A DNA stretch of 64,000 nt from Lachnospiraceae bacterium UBA3316 (GTDB lineage Bacteria > Bacillota > Clostridia > Lachnospirales > Lachnospiraceae): assembly GCA_002361955.1 (NCBI GenBank), contig DESK01000010.1, positions 69,649 through 133,648 of the forward strand, given 5' to 3'. The position numbers were made by a program, and so were the translations under genes. Below the pieces are notes generated by a model. It was not told the origin of the DNA and searched no databases. It saw nothing but the letters and a program-made list of their open reading frames with translations. Numbering within the stretch: position 1 is the stretch's first letter; every line of letters begins with the position of its first letter. Shown piece after piece: positions 1 through 7,440 of this stretch.

Positions 1-1
1 C

Positions 2-412
2 TTCCTGCGTCCCTTCCAGCTCCAGGACAAGAGCTATGTGGAGTACCGGGCAAACCCGGAGGCTCTCGTCACGATTACCTGGCGTATGGGCAGGAGAGAG
101 GAGGAAAGGGAACTCTCCGAGATTATGCGAAATGTGTATGAGGGAGTCTTTGTGAAGGAATTTACCCTTTTTTACGGGGAATCCATCCGTTACCGCATTC
201 AGGAGGAATACCAGGGAAGGAAAAAGGAGACTTCCTGGAAGACACTTGCCTGGAAGGAGAAGAAAGGCATCGAGGGTGACACCTGCTATGACCTGATCAA
301 CAGGCTGGCGAAGGCATTGGAAAGTAAGGACGCAGAGACGGCGAAAAATGTGATGCAGCTCTATTTGGAGCAGGAGTGCCTGGCAGATCATATTTTCCCA
401 GGGAATGAGTAG
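2..412 (+). CDS. DUF5717-type protein, C-terminal fragment (5' end outside window)
   Basis: The frame is open from base 2 with no start codon preceded by a ribosome binding site, so this is the last ~136 codons of a longer gene. The visible part (FLRPFQLQDKSYVEYRANPE...) is soluble, rich in Glu/Lys/Arg, and ends in a helical segment. The position immediately before a DUF5716-type gene matches the DUF5717-DUF5716 pairing I recall from Lachnospiraceae genomes; the family assignment rests on that context more than on a motif. No function is known. The stop at 410-412 is 16 bases before the next start, so the two are probably cotranscribed. Confidence 0.55.
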   Translation, partial: FLRPFQLQDKSYVEYRANPEALVTITWRMGRREEERELSEIMRNVYEGVFVKEFTLFYGESIRYRIQEEYQGRKKETSWKTLAWKEKKGIEGDTCYDLINRLAKALESKDAETAKNVMQLYLEQECLADHIFPGNE

Positions 413-428
413 AGTTTCGGAGGCGAAC

Positions 429-1607
429 ATGACAATGGATTATAACGAGGTGACGGTAGGATTTGATCTGGGGCGTGATTTTTCAGTCTTTACCTTCTAT
501 CATAAAAACAATACGGAGCCTATGACAGTCAGCTCTGTGCCGGGAGAGGAAAAGTATCTGTTTCCCACTCCAAGGGATTTATTTCCGCTGATTGAGCAGG
601 AGGCGGAGCTGGGAGTGGCCCTCCTTTCCAATTTTTTTAAGATGTGTTTTGAGAAGCTCTCTGCCGTGGGGCCTCTGGGCGGCCTTTCCGTGATGGTGAC
701 GATGGAGACCATGAAGCCGGCCTGGGTGAAGGCCATCCGTCAGGCTCTGGATATGCTGGATGTGCCGGCGGACAGGGTTTATTTGCAGGATTATCTGGAG
801 AGCTTTTACTATTACGCGTTGAGCCAGCGGAAAGAGCTGTGGAGGCATAAGGTGGCTCTGTTTGAGTATAAAAATGATTTTATCACAGGGTATGAGCTGA
901 GCATCAACAGCGCAACGAAGCCGGCGATGGTTACGATCAAAAACAGAGGGCGGATCTGCCTGGACGAAAAGACCAGGGGAAGCCGTAAGCCGGAGCACTG
1001 GAAGAGGGTGAAAGACGCTCGTTTCCTGGAGCAGGCGAAAAAGATGATGGGTCTGGATACGTATTCCTCCGTCTATCTGGTGGGGGAGGCCTTTGACCAG
1101 AGCTGGGAGCATGAATCTCTTAAATTTCTTTGCAACAGGCGGAAGGTTTTCTCTGGGCAGAATCTGTATTCCAAGGGGGCTTGCTATGGCGCGATGCACC
1201 TGTCGGGGATGACGCCCCTTACGGGCTTCCTTTACGCAGGGCCTGATATGATTGAGCACAACATCAGTATGCAGATGTTCAAACGGGGCATAGAGAGCAG
1301 AGTGGATATGATCAATGCGGGGGTCAATTACTATATGGCCTACTATGAGTGTGAATTCATCCTGGACGATACGGAGGAGCTGGTGTTTTCCTCCAGCAGC
1401 ATCCGGGGAGAAACTGCGGAGCACAGGGTTGTGCTGACAGACCTTCCTGATCGGCCCAACCGCGCCACCAGAATCCATATGGAGCTGACGTTCGCGGCCA
1501 AGGATCAATGCCGGGTGAGGCTGGAGGATATGGGGCTTGGAGAATTGTATAAGAGCTCCGGAAAGAAATGGGAGGCAGTCATGGAATTAGGAGGCGATCA
1601 TTCATGA
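429..1607 (+). CDS. DUF5716-type protein with actin/Hsp70-like (ASKHA) fold signature
   Basis: A 392-residue soluble protein. The start at 429 is chosen because GGAGG (419-423) lies 5 bases upstream; an in-frame ATG at 405 overlaps the previous gene and has no such site. The N-terminus VGFDLGRDFSVF resembles the phosphate-1 loop (DxG) of the actin/Hsp70/sugar-kinase superfamily. The segment VYLVGEAFDQSW followed by LYSKGACYGA resembles the adenosine motif and the helix after it. The expected phosphate-2 loop is replaced by ALFEYKNDFITGYEL, which lacks the DxGgg pattern, so ATP hydrolysis is doubtful. The last ~90 residues look beta-rich. The stop overlaps the next start by ATGA. Function unknown; the fold is inferred from motifs only. 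Confidence 0.65.
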   Translation: MTMDYNEVTVGFDLGRDFSVFTFYHKNNTEPMTVSSVPGEEKYLFPTPRDLFPLIEQEAELGVALLSNFFKMCFEKLSAVGPLGGLSVMVTMETMKPAWVKAIRQALDMLDVPADRVYLQDYLESFYYYALSQRKELWRHKVALFEYKNDFITGYELSINSATKPAMVTIKNRGRICLDEKTRGSRKPEHWKRVKDARFLEQAKKMMGLDTYSSVYLVGEAFDQSWEHESLKFLCNRRKVFSGQNLYSKGACYGAMHLSGMTPLTGFLYAGPDMIEHNISMQMFKRGIESRVDMINAGVNYYMAYYECEFILDDTEELVFSSSSIRGETAEHRVVLTDLPDRPNRATRIHMELTFAAKDQCRVRLEDMGLGELYKSSGKKWEAVMELGGDHS

Positions 1608-2395
1608 GCGGATATCATTTGTGTCAGGTGAAAAAGGCAAAGCATCCCTATTATATTGAGAGCATCAGCACGAATATTTACACGATCGAGGAGCTGTGTT
1701 TTTATCTCCGGGAAAATATCTATCTGGTGGACGCCTCGATCATGAATGAGACGCTGTGCGACTGGATCAGGGATGAGCTGGGCCTGAAAAAACTGTACAG
1801 GAAGCTGGCAGAGCGGTTGGAAGAGGCAAAAAAAGGGAGCATCGCAGGCTTTATCCTTCCGATTTTTAAAGAGATATCCTATCTGTCGCCGGAGGAATAT
1901 CACAGGATCCAGGAACAGATTTCCAGTATTGAGATTCAGCCGGAGGATCTGCGCCGGAAGATGAAGGCGGATTATCTGATGAAATACGGGATGTACGGAA
2001 ACGCCATCCGGGAGTTTTACCAGATATTAAAAGAAAGGAATCCCGGAAAGCTGGGAGTCCAGTTTTACGCGAAGGTCTTAGACAGCATGGCGGCGGCCTA
2101 CGGCCATCTGTTTCTCTTTGAGGAGGCGGCGGACTGTCTGTGGCAGTCCTACGGGATCGTGCGCTCCTCAAAAACGTGGGAAAAGTATCTCTCCGTACTT
2201 CCGCTGTTTCTGGACAGGGAGTCCTATAAGAAAAAGCTGAAGGAACTGGCTGTTCCCAGGGCGCAGATCGACAGCCTTGAGGGACGGAACGCAGGCTATA
2301 TCAAGGCGGAGGTTCCGGGAAGGCTGAAAGAAGAGAAGGCAGAGGAATTTCTGAAAAAGATCAAAGAGGAGTATTATAAAAGCGCCTGCTGTTAA
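1604..2395 (+). CDS. Uncharacterised TPR-like protein, third gene of the DUF5717/DUF5716 operon
   Basis: 263 residues. The start at 1604 follows AGGAGG (1589-1594) and overlaps the previous stop as ATGA, implying translational coupling; an upstream in-frame ATG at 1568 has no fitting site. The middle (residues ~110-200) is a run of amphipathic helices such as AIREFYQILKERN and AYGHLFLFEEAADCLWQSYG that look like two or three tetratricopeptide-like hairpins, suggesting a binding rather than catalytic role. The C-terminus is highly charged. No signal peptide or membrane segment is seen. I do not recognise a named family. Tight coupling suggests it works with the DUF5716 protein. Confidence 0.6.
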   Translation: MSGYHLCQVKKAKHPYYIESISTNIYTIEELCFYLRENIYLVDASIMNETLCDWIRDELGLKKLYRKLAERLEEAKKGSIAGFILPIFKEISYLSPEEYHRIQEQISSIEIQPEDLRRKMKADYLMKYGMYGNAIREFYQILKERNPGKLGVQFYAKVLDSMAAAYGHLFLFEEAADCLWQSYGIVRSSKTWEKYLSVLPLFLDRESYKKKLKELAVPRAQIDSLEGRNAGYIKAEVPGRLKEEKAEEFLKKIKEEYYKSACC

Positions 2396-2404
2396 AGAAC
2401 CAGG

Positions 2405-2433
2405 TTGACAGCGCTCTTTTTCTATGCTAGTAT
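2405..2433 (+). promoter_or_regulatory. Strong sigma-A promoter for the amino-acid ABC transporter
   Basis: TTGACA (2405-2410), 17-base spacer, TAGTAT (2428-2433), with TG one base before the -10 (2425-2426), i.e. an extended -10. It starts 9 bases after the preceding stop. The distance to the start at 2503 leaves a leader of about 60 bases. Confidence 0.75.
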
Positions 2434-2444
2434 GGATTTGCTGA

Positions 2445-2464
2445 TTAGCACTTTATTGTGATAA
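2445..2464 (+). promoter_or_regulatory. Imperfect dyad in the transporter leader, possible operator
   Basis: TTAGCAC (2445-2451), six bases, GTGATAA (2458-2464): an inverted repeat with one mismatch, beginning about where transcription from the upstream promoter would start. The position suits a repressor site. The cognate regulator is not in the window. Confidence 0.35.
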
Positions 2465-2502
2465 ATTAGTAAAGGAATATACATTGTACGGAGGAAGATA
2501 GG

Positions 2503-3375
2503 ATGAAAAGAAAAATGACTGGCATTTTACTGGCGGGAGCTATGGCGGCAGTGATGCTTGCCGGATGCGGCGCAAAGCAGGAGGAAGCGAAGGAGACGGA
2601 GCTGATCACAGAGGTTGGAACGGACGCTGCGGCGGATGAGACAGTAGAGCTGGAGGAAGAGGCTGATACGCCGGCGTCGGGAGATACATTTACGGTGGGC
2701 TTTGACCAGGACTTTCCGCCCATGGGCTTTGTGGGCGAGGACGGCGAGTTTACAGGCTTTGACCTGGAGCTGGCAGCCGAGGTGGCCAAGCGTCTGGGCA
2801 AGGAAATCGTTTACCAGCCCATTGCCTGGGATTCTAAGGATATGGAGCTGGAGTCCGGCACGATTGATTGTATCTGGAACGGATTTACGATGAACGGCCG
2901 TGAGGACAGCTATACCTGGAGCGAGCCTTACATGAAGAATAATCAGGTGTTTGTAGTGAAGGCCGACGCGGGAATCAGCACCACGGCAGACTTGGCCGGA
3001 AAGGTAGTAGATGTGCAGATTGATTCCAGCGCGGAGGCAGCTTTAAATGATAATCAGGAGCTGGCGGGAACCTTCGGACAGCTTGTGACTGTGGCGGATT
3101 ACAACACGGCGTTTATGGATCTGCAGTCCGGTTCGGTGGATGCGATTGCCATGGATGATGTGGTGGCCAGCTACCAGATCGAGCAGAGGCAGGCTGATTT
3201 TGTAGTCCTTGAGGAGACTCTGGCGGCTGAGGAGTACGGCATTGGCTTCAAGAAGGGCAATGAAGCGCTGAGAGACCAGGTGCAGGGCGCCCTGGAGGAG
3301 ATGGCGGCCGACGGCACTCTGGCTGAGATTTCAGAGAAGTGGTTTGGCAAGGATATTACAACCATCGGAAAATAA
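2503..3375 (+). CDS. Polar amino-acid ABC transporter, solute-binding lipoprotein
   Basis: A 290-residue extracytoplasmic binding protein of solute-binding family 3. The signal peptide ends in a lipobox, LAGC, with Cys22 as the lipidation site. An acidic, Ala/Thr/Glu-rich linker (~23-62) precedes the Venus-flytrap domain, which starts at FTVGFDQDFPPMGF and carries the family motif GFDLELAAEVAKRLG near residues 83-97. ATG follows GGAGG by 8 bases. It should capture a polar amino acid at the cell surface and deliver it to the permease encoded next. The ligand cannot be told from sequence. A strong terminator follows, so it is probably made in excess over the membrane parts, which is usual for binding proteins. 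Confidence 0.9.
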   Translation: MKRKMTGILLAGAMAAVMLAGCGAKQEEAKETELITEVGTDAAADETVELEEEADTPASGDTFTVGFDQDFPPMGFVGEDGEFTGFDLELAAEVAKRLGKEIVYQPIAWDSKDMELESGTIDCIWNGFTMNGREDSYTWSEPYMKNNQVFVVKADAGISTTADLAGKVVDVQIDSSAEAALNDNQELAGTFGQLVTVADYNTAFMDLQSGSVDAIAMDDVVASYQIEQRQADFVVLEETLAAEEYGIGFKKGNEALRDQVQGALEEMAADGTLAEISEKWFGKDITTIGK

Positions 3376-3397
3376 TCGGGAATAAAACAGTGTTTGG

Positions 3398-3430
3398 GGG
3401 CTGTTGCAGGTAAAAGCAACAGCCCTTTTT
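3398..3430 (+). terminator. Intrinsic terminator between binding protein and permease
   Basis: Perfect 10-base-pair stem GGGCTGTTGC (3398-3407) / GCAACAGCCC (3416-3425), 8-base loop, followed by TTTTT. It lies inside the transporter operon, so permease and ATPase are expressed by partial read-through. Confidence 0.9.
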
Positions 3431-3453
3431 CTAAAAAGTGCGGAGGGATTAAA

Positions 3454-4104
3454 ATGGATTACGGGATGATGTTATCAAAATTGGGGGGAGGTATGGTAAC
3501 GACAGTCGTTATTTTTGGGCTGACACTGTTATTTTCTCTGCCCCTGGGAATGATCGTAGCCTTTGGCAGGATGTCTAAGGGCCCCCTTGTCCGGAATCTG
3601 ACAAAGATCTACATATCGATCATGCGGGGAACGCCGCTGATGCTTCAGATCATGATGGTCTATTACGGTCCTTACTATCTGTTCAGAATACAAATCTCAT
3701 CTTCCTACCGATTTGCGGCAGTCATCATCGCTTTTGCGATCAATTACGCAGCTTACTTCGCGGAGATTTACCGGGGAGGCATTGAATCCATGCCCAGAGG
3801 GCAGTACGAGGCGGCAAAGCTTTTGGGGTATACAAAAGGCCAGACCTTTCTGCGGATCATTCTCCCCCAGGTGATTAAGCGCATCCTGCCATCGGTGACG
3901 AATGAGATCATCACGCTGGTCAAGGATACCTCTCTGGCCATGGTCATCGCTGTCATGGAAATGTTCACTATATCCAAGGCGCTGGCGTCTTCCAGCACAA
4001 GTGCGATTCCTTATGTGGCGGCAGGTATCTTCTATTACATATTTAACTATCTGGTGGCGTGGACGATGGAAAAGATTGAAGAGAAGCTTAATTATTACAG
4101 GTAG
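3454..4104 (+). CDS. Polar amino-acid ABC transporter, permease (HisM/GlnP type)
   Basis: 216 residues with about five hydrophobic helices. The start at 3454 follows GGAGGG (3442-3447); the longer frame from 3394 runs through the terminator and is rejected. The EAA-type coupling loop is visible as YEAAKLLGYTKGQTFLRIILP, which docks the ATPase. RGTPLMLQIMMVYYG is typical of the His/Glu/Gln permease family. It forms the membrane channel, probably as a homodimer because no second permease gene is present. The stop is 11 bases before the ATPase start. Confidence 0.92.
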   Translation: MDYGMMLSKLGGGMVTTVVIFGLTLLFSLPLGMIVAFGRMSKGPLVRNLTKIYISIMRGTPLMLQIMMVYYGPYYLFRIQISSSYRFAAVIIAFAINYAAYFAEIYRGGIESMPRGQYEAAKLLGYTKGQTFLRIILPQVIKRILPSVTNEIITLVKDTSLAMVIAVMEMFTISKALASSSTSAIPYVAAGIFYYIFNYLVAWTMEKIEEKLNYYR

Positions 4105-4115
4105 GAGGAGAAGTT

Positions 4116-4868
4116 ATGAAATTGCTGGAAATGAAGCATATCAGAAAGAATTTCGACGGCCTTGAGGTCTTGAAGGATATCTCCCTGACTGTGGAGCAGG
4201 GACAGGTACTGGCCATCATCGGCCCGTCGGGATCCGGAAAGTCCACACTGCTGCGCTGCGCGGCAATGCTGGAGACCATGGATGACGGGGAGATGTATTA
4301 TCTGGGCGAGCAGGCTGTGGCCAGCGTGGATGGACGGTCTGTCTACGCGAAGCCCTCGGAGCTGCGCAGGATGCAGGGCTATTACGGCCTGGTGTTTCAG
4401 AATTTTAACCTCTTTCCCCATTTTTCCGTGCTGAAAAATATTATGGATGCTCCCATCCATGTGCAGAAGCGGGAAAAGAAGGAGGTGGAAAGCCAGGCCA
4501 GGGCGCTGCTTGAGAAAATGGGCCTGGGAGATAAGGCGGACGCCTACCCATACCAGCTTTCCGGCGGCCAGCAGCAGAGGGTATCGATCGCGCGGGCGCT
4601 GGCGATGAACCCTAAAATCCTCTTTTTCGATGAGCCCACCTCCGCCCTGGATCCGGAACTTACAGGCGAGATCCTGAAGGTGATCCGTGACCTGGCGGCG
4701 GAGCATATGACGATGGTGATTGTCACCCATGAAATGAATTTCGCCAGGAATGTGGCGGACCATATTATTTTTATGGAGCATGGCGTGATTGCCTGGCAGG
4801 GGGCGTCGGAGGAGCTTTATACGTCAAATAACCGCAGAATGCAGGAATTTTTGGGAAAATTTGAATAA
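4116..4868 (+). CDS. Polar amino-acid ABC transporter, ATP-binding protein (GlnQ type)
   Basis: 250-residue cytoplasmic ATPase powering the importer. Walker A is GPSGSGKST (residues 36-44), the signature is LSGGQQQRV (~148), Walker B is ILFFDEPTSALDPE (~168), and the switch His lies in IVTHEMNFA. ATG follows AGGAGGAG by six bases. The family loop between the Q-loop (VFQNFNLFPH) and the signature is normal, so all catalytic elements are intact. It is the last gene of the three-gene transporter; no clear terminator follows before the purC promoter at 4895. Confidence 0.93.
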   Translation: MKLLEMKHIRKNFDGLEVLKDISLTVEQGQVLAIIGPSGSGKSTLLRCAAMLETMDDGEMYYLGEQAVASVDGRSVYAKPSELRRMQGYYGLVFQNFNLFPHFSVLKNIMDAPIHVQKREKKEVESQARALLEKMGLGDKADAYPYQLSGGQQQRVSIARALAMNPKILFFDEPTSALDPELTGEILKVIRDLAAEHMTMVIVTHEMNFARNVADHIIFMEHGVIAWQGASEELYTSNNRRMQEFLGKFE

Positions 4869-4894
4869 AGTCAGGGATTTGGGAAACTTGGAAC

Positions 4895-4923
4895 TTGCTT
4901 TATAGAAAAGTATGGTATATACT
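4895..4923 (+). promoter_or_regulatory. Promoter of the purine gene cluster
   Basis: TTGCTT (4895-4900), 17-base spacer, TATACT (4918-4923), 27 bases after the transporter stop. Transcription would begin near 4930, giving a ~138-base untranslated leader before purC. Confidence 0.65.
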
Positions 4924-4929
4924 TGAAGC

Positions 4930-5067
4930 GGCTATGGGGATTTTTCGCCATAGAAGCAAATACTGCTGTTTGGCCATATATGCTGAGGATTGCTTTTTCG
5001 CTCTCCCGTGTGGTCAGGGAGCTGTAGGCAAATCACATATACGCAAAGAAGGATAGGTGGATTTCAG
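4930..5067 (+). ncRNA. Structured 5' leader of purC, class not recognised
   Basis: The leader holds a hairpin CTATGG/CCATAG (4932-4937/4948-4953), then a nested rod: TATATG/CATATA (4977-4982/5036-5041), GATTGC with GCAAATC (4988-4993/5028-5034, one bulged A), and CTCCC/GGGAG (5003-5007/5017-5021), separated by asymmetric internal loops. It does not show the conserved core of the guanine, ZTP or PRPP riboswitches that I can recall. No T-run terminator was seen, so any control would act on translation or stability. Confidence 0.4.
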
Positions 5068-5772
5068 ATGGAAAAGAAAGAGTTACTCTACGAGGGAAAA
5101 GCAAAAAAAGTTTATACAACAGAGGATCCCGATGTGTTGATCGTGGATTACAAGGATGATGCAACTGCTTTCAACGGCCTGAAGAAAGGCACAATCGTTG
5201 GAAAGGGCGTTGTAAACAACCGTATGACAAACCGCGTTTTCCAGAAACTGGAGGAGGAGGGTGTTCCCACTCATTTCATCAAGGAGCTTAGCGACAGAGA
5301 GACTGCTGTAAAGAAAGTGGAGATCGTTCCCTTGGAGGTAATTGTAAGAAATGTGGCTGCAGGCAGCTTTTCAAAGAGGCTTGGCGTGGAGGAGGGCGTT
5401 AGATTTTCTGCTCCTACCCTTGAGTTCAGCTACAAGAATGATGACCTGGGCGATCCGCTGATCAATGACTATTTTGCCATCGCCTTAAATCTGGCTACCA
5501 GAGAAGAGATCGATACTATCGCGAAATACGCGTTCAAGGTAAATGAGGTGCTGAAAGCATACTTTATGGAGGCGAATATTGAGCTGATCGATTTCAAGAT
5601 TGAATTTGGACGTTATCACGGACAGATTATCCTGGCGGATGAGACATCACCGGACACCTGCCGCTTGTGGGATGCGACGACCCATGAGAAGCTGGACAAG
5701 GACCGTTTCCGCAGGGATCTGGGAAATGTAGAAGAGGCGTACAATGAAGTATTCAAGCGTCTGGGATTATAA
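5068..5772 (+). CDS. purC: Phosphoribosylaminoimidazole-succinocarboxamide (SAICAR) synthase
   Basis: 234 residues, the usual bacterial length. It joins CAIR and aspartate with ATP to make SAICAR in de novo purine synthesis. Recognisable elements are the N-terminal [11 protein letters not shown], the ATP-site region DATAFNG, the signature [21 protein letters not shown], and the C-terminal [10 protein letters not shown] and [12 protein letters not shown]. The start at 5068 has AGGTGG 7 bases upstream; a longer frame from 4990 would be translated out of the structured leader. It is the first gene of a purC-purF-purB-purA run on one strand, 167 bases before the purF start. Confidence 0.97.
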   Translation: MEKKELLYEGKAKKVYTTEDPDVLIVDYKDDATAFNGLKKGTIVGKGVVNNRMTNRVFQKLEEEGVPTHFIKELSDRETAVKKVEIVPLEVIVRNVAAGSFSKRLGVEEGVRFSAPTLEFSYKNDDLGDPLINDYFAIALNLATREEIDTIAKYAFKVNEVLKAYFMEANIELIDFKIEFGRYHGQIILADETSPDTCRLWDATTHEKLDKDRFRRDLGNVEEAYNEVFKRLGL

Positions 5773-5939
5773 TGTTTTCAGGGCTGTCTGAGATGGCAGC
5801 CCTGAATCTTGTAAAGATATGCTGAAAACAGAATGATTCACTTCGTGCAAGGGGGCACAACTGCACGGGGGAAGTCTACGCTTTTGCGGCCGCCTTCGGG
5901 CGGTGATGTTCTCTGCCATTAAATATGGAGAGACGGGAT
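5773..5939 (+). ncRNA. Structured intercistronic RNA between purC and purF
   Basis: Directly after the purC stop, TGTTTTCAG (5773-5781) can pair with CTGAAAACA (5822-5830), enclosing GGCTG/CAGCC and ATCTT-gta-AAGAT as a three-way junction. The alternative hairpin TCAGGGCTG/CAGCCCTGA (5778-5786/5797-5805) shares bases with the closing stem, so the two are mutually exclusive. Downstream are GTGC with two possible GCAC partners (5845-5848; 5855-5858 or 5863-5866) and a CCGCC-TTCG-GGCGG tetraloop hairpin (5890-5903). There is no long T-run. The layout suggests a switch or processing element. Confidence 0.4.
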
Positions 5940-7376
5940 ATGCAGAACATAGAAGAAACAACAGGAGACAAGCTGGGCGAAGAGTGCGGTGTTTTTGGAA
6001 TTTATGATTTTGACGGAAACAATGTAGCTTCTTCCATCTATTACGGGCTCTTTGCCCTTCAGCATCGGGGACAGGAGAGCTGCGGCATCGCGGTGAGCGA
6101 TACGGCAGGGCCGAAAGGCTGTGTACAGTCTTATAAAGGGATGGGACTGGTCAATGAAGTGTTCAACGGAGAAAATCTGGGGAAGCTAAAGGGCGATATC
6201 GGCGTGGGACATGTGCGCTACTCCACAGCAGGGGAGAGCACCAGGGAAAATGCCCAGCCTTTGGTATTAAACTATATCAAGGGGACGCTGGCTTTGGCCC
6301 ACAACGGCAACCTGATCAATACGCCGGGGCTTCGCCAAGAGCTGGCGTACGGCGGCGCGATCTTCCAGACGACCATAGATTCTGAGGTGATCGCTTACCA
6401 TATCGCCAGGGAACGTGTAGCCGCCCCCACGGTGGAGGAGGCGGTGGCCAGGGCCATGAGGAAGATTCAGGGGGCCTATTCCCTTGTGATTATGTCTCCA
6501 AGAAAATTGATCGGCGTCAGGGATCCCTATGGATTCAGGCCGCTGTGCATCGGAAAGCGCGACAACGCGTACATCCTTGCATCGGAGACCTGTGCCCTGG
6601 ATACGATCGGCGCAAAATTTATCCGGGATGTACTGCCCGGGGAGATTGTCACCATCACCAGGCAGGGAATTTCTTCCGATACCAGGCTGTGCCTGCCCAG
6701 GGAAAAGGAAGCCAGATGCGTGTTCGAGTATATATACTTTGCGAGACCCGACAGCAATATTGACGGCGTAAACGTTTATCAGTCCAGGATTCTGGCAGGG
6801 AGATACCTGGCTATGGATTCCCCCGTGGAAGCCGATCTGGTGGTGGGCGTACCGGAGTCCGGAAACGCGGCGGCGCTGGGGTATTCCCTGGAATCAGGGA
6901 TTCCATACGGCACAGCCTTTGTGAAAAACGGTTACGTGGGCAGAACCTTCATAAAGCCGGGACAGAGCAGCCGGGAGTCGGGCGTCCGGGTAAAACTCAA
7001 TGTCTTAAGAGAAGCGGTGAAGGGAAAGCGCGTCATTATGATTGACGATTCCATCGTCCGGGGAACTACAAGCGACCGGATTGTGGGAATGCTCAGGGAA
7101 GCGGGGGCCGCCGAAGTGCATATGCGGGTCAGCTCACCGCCCTTCCTGTGGCCCTGTTACTTCGGTACGGATGTGCCGGCCAGGGAGCAGCTGATTGCCT
7201 TTCATCGTTCCGTGGAGGAAATCTGTCAGATGATCGGCGCGGACAGCCTGAGCTATCTGAGGGAAGAGAGGCTTGAGGAGATCGCCGGTGGGCTTCCGAT
7301 CTGCACGGGCTGCTTCAGCGGCAAGTATCCCATGGAACCGCCGAAGGAGGACATTCGGGGAAATTTTGAAAAATAG
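5940..7376 (+). CDS. purF: Amidophosphoribosyltransferase (glutamine PRPP amidotransferase)
   Basis: 478 residues from the ATG at 5940, which has GGAGAG upstream; the in-frame ATG at 5925 has no such site. It catalyses the committed step of purine synthesis, PRPP plus glutamine to phosphoribosylamine. A 15-residue propeptide precedes the Ntn nucleophile Cys16 in [10 protein letters not shown]. The phosphoribosyltransferase PRPP loop is [14 protein letters not shown]. Cysteines in [17 protein letters not shown] and [10 protein letters not shown] fit the four ligands of the oxygen-sensitive Fe4S4 cluster of the Bacillus-type enzyme, as expected for an anaerobe. Feedback inhibition by purine nucleotides is known for the family. 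Confidence 0.97.
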   Translation: MQNIEETTGDKLGEECGVFGIYDFDGNNVASSIYYGLFALQHRGQESCGIAVSDTAGPKGCVQSYKGMGLVNEVFNGENLGKLKGDIGVGHVRYSTAGESTRENAQPLVLNYIKGTLALAHNGNLINTPGLRQELAYGGAIFQTTIDSEVIAYHIARERVAAPTVEEAVARAMRKIQGAYSLVIMSPRKLIGVRDPYGFRPLCIGKRDNAYILASETCALDTIGAKFIRDVLPGEIVTITRQGISSDTRLCLPREKEARCVFEYIYFARPDSNIDGVNVYQSRILAGRYLAMDSPVEADLVVGVPESGNAAALGYSLESGIPYGTAFVKNGYVGRTFIKPGQSSRESGVRVKLNVLREAVKGKRVIMIDDSIVRGTTSDRIVGMLREAGAAEVHMRVSSPPFLWPCYFGTDVPAREQLIAFHRSVEEICQMIGADSLSYLREERLEEIAGGLPICTGCFSGKYPMEPPKEDIRGNFEK

Positions 7377-7440
7377 CGGCGGCAGCTGCAAACGACCATA
7401 CGGGAAACCAGTAGGAATTGATAGGAAAAGGAGAGAACAG

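Noticed and set aside
579..1508. Long open frame on the minus strand (309 codons) opposite the DUF5716 gene
   Set aside because: No ribosome binding site or recognisable motif; composition (many His/Arg/Leu) is what an antisense reading of a GC-rich gene gives.
2445..2464. CIRCE (HrcA) operator
   Set aside because: Only the TTAGCAC half matches; spacing is six instead of nine and the gene is a transporter.
4990..5067. 26-codon N-terminal extension of purC
   Set aside because: Would be translated from the structured leader, has no ribosome binding site and no counterpart in the PurC family.
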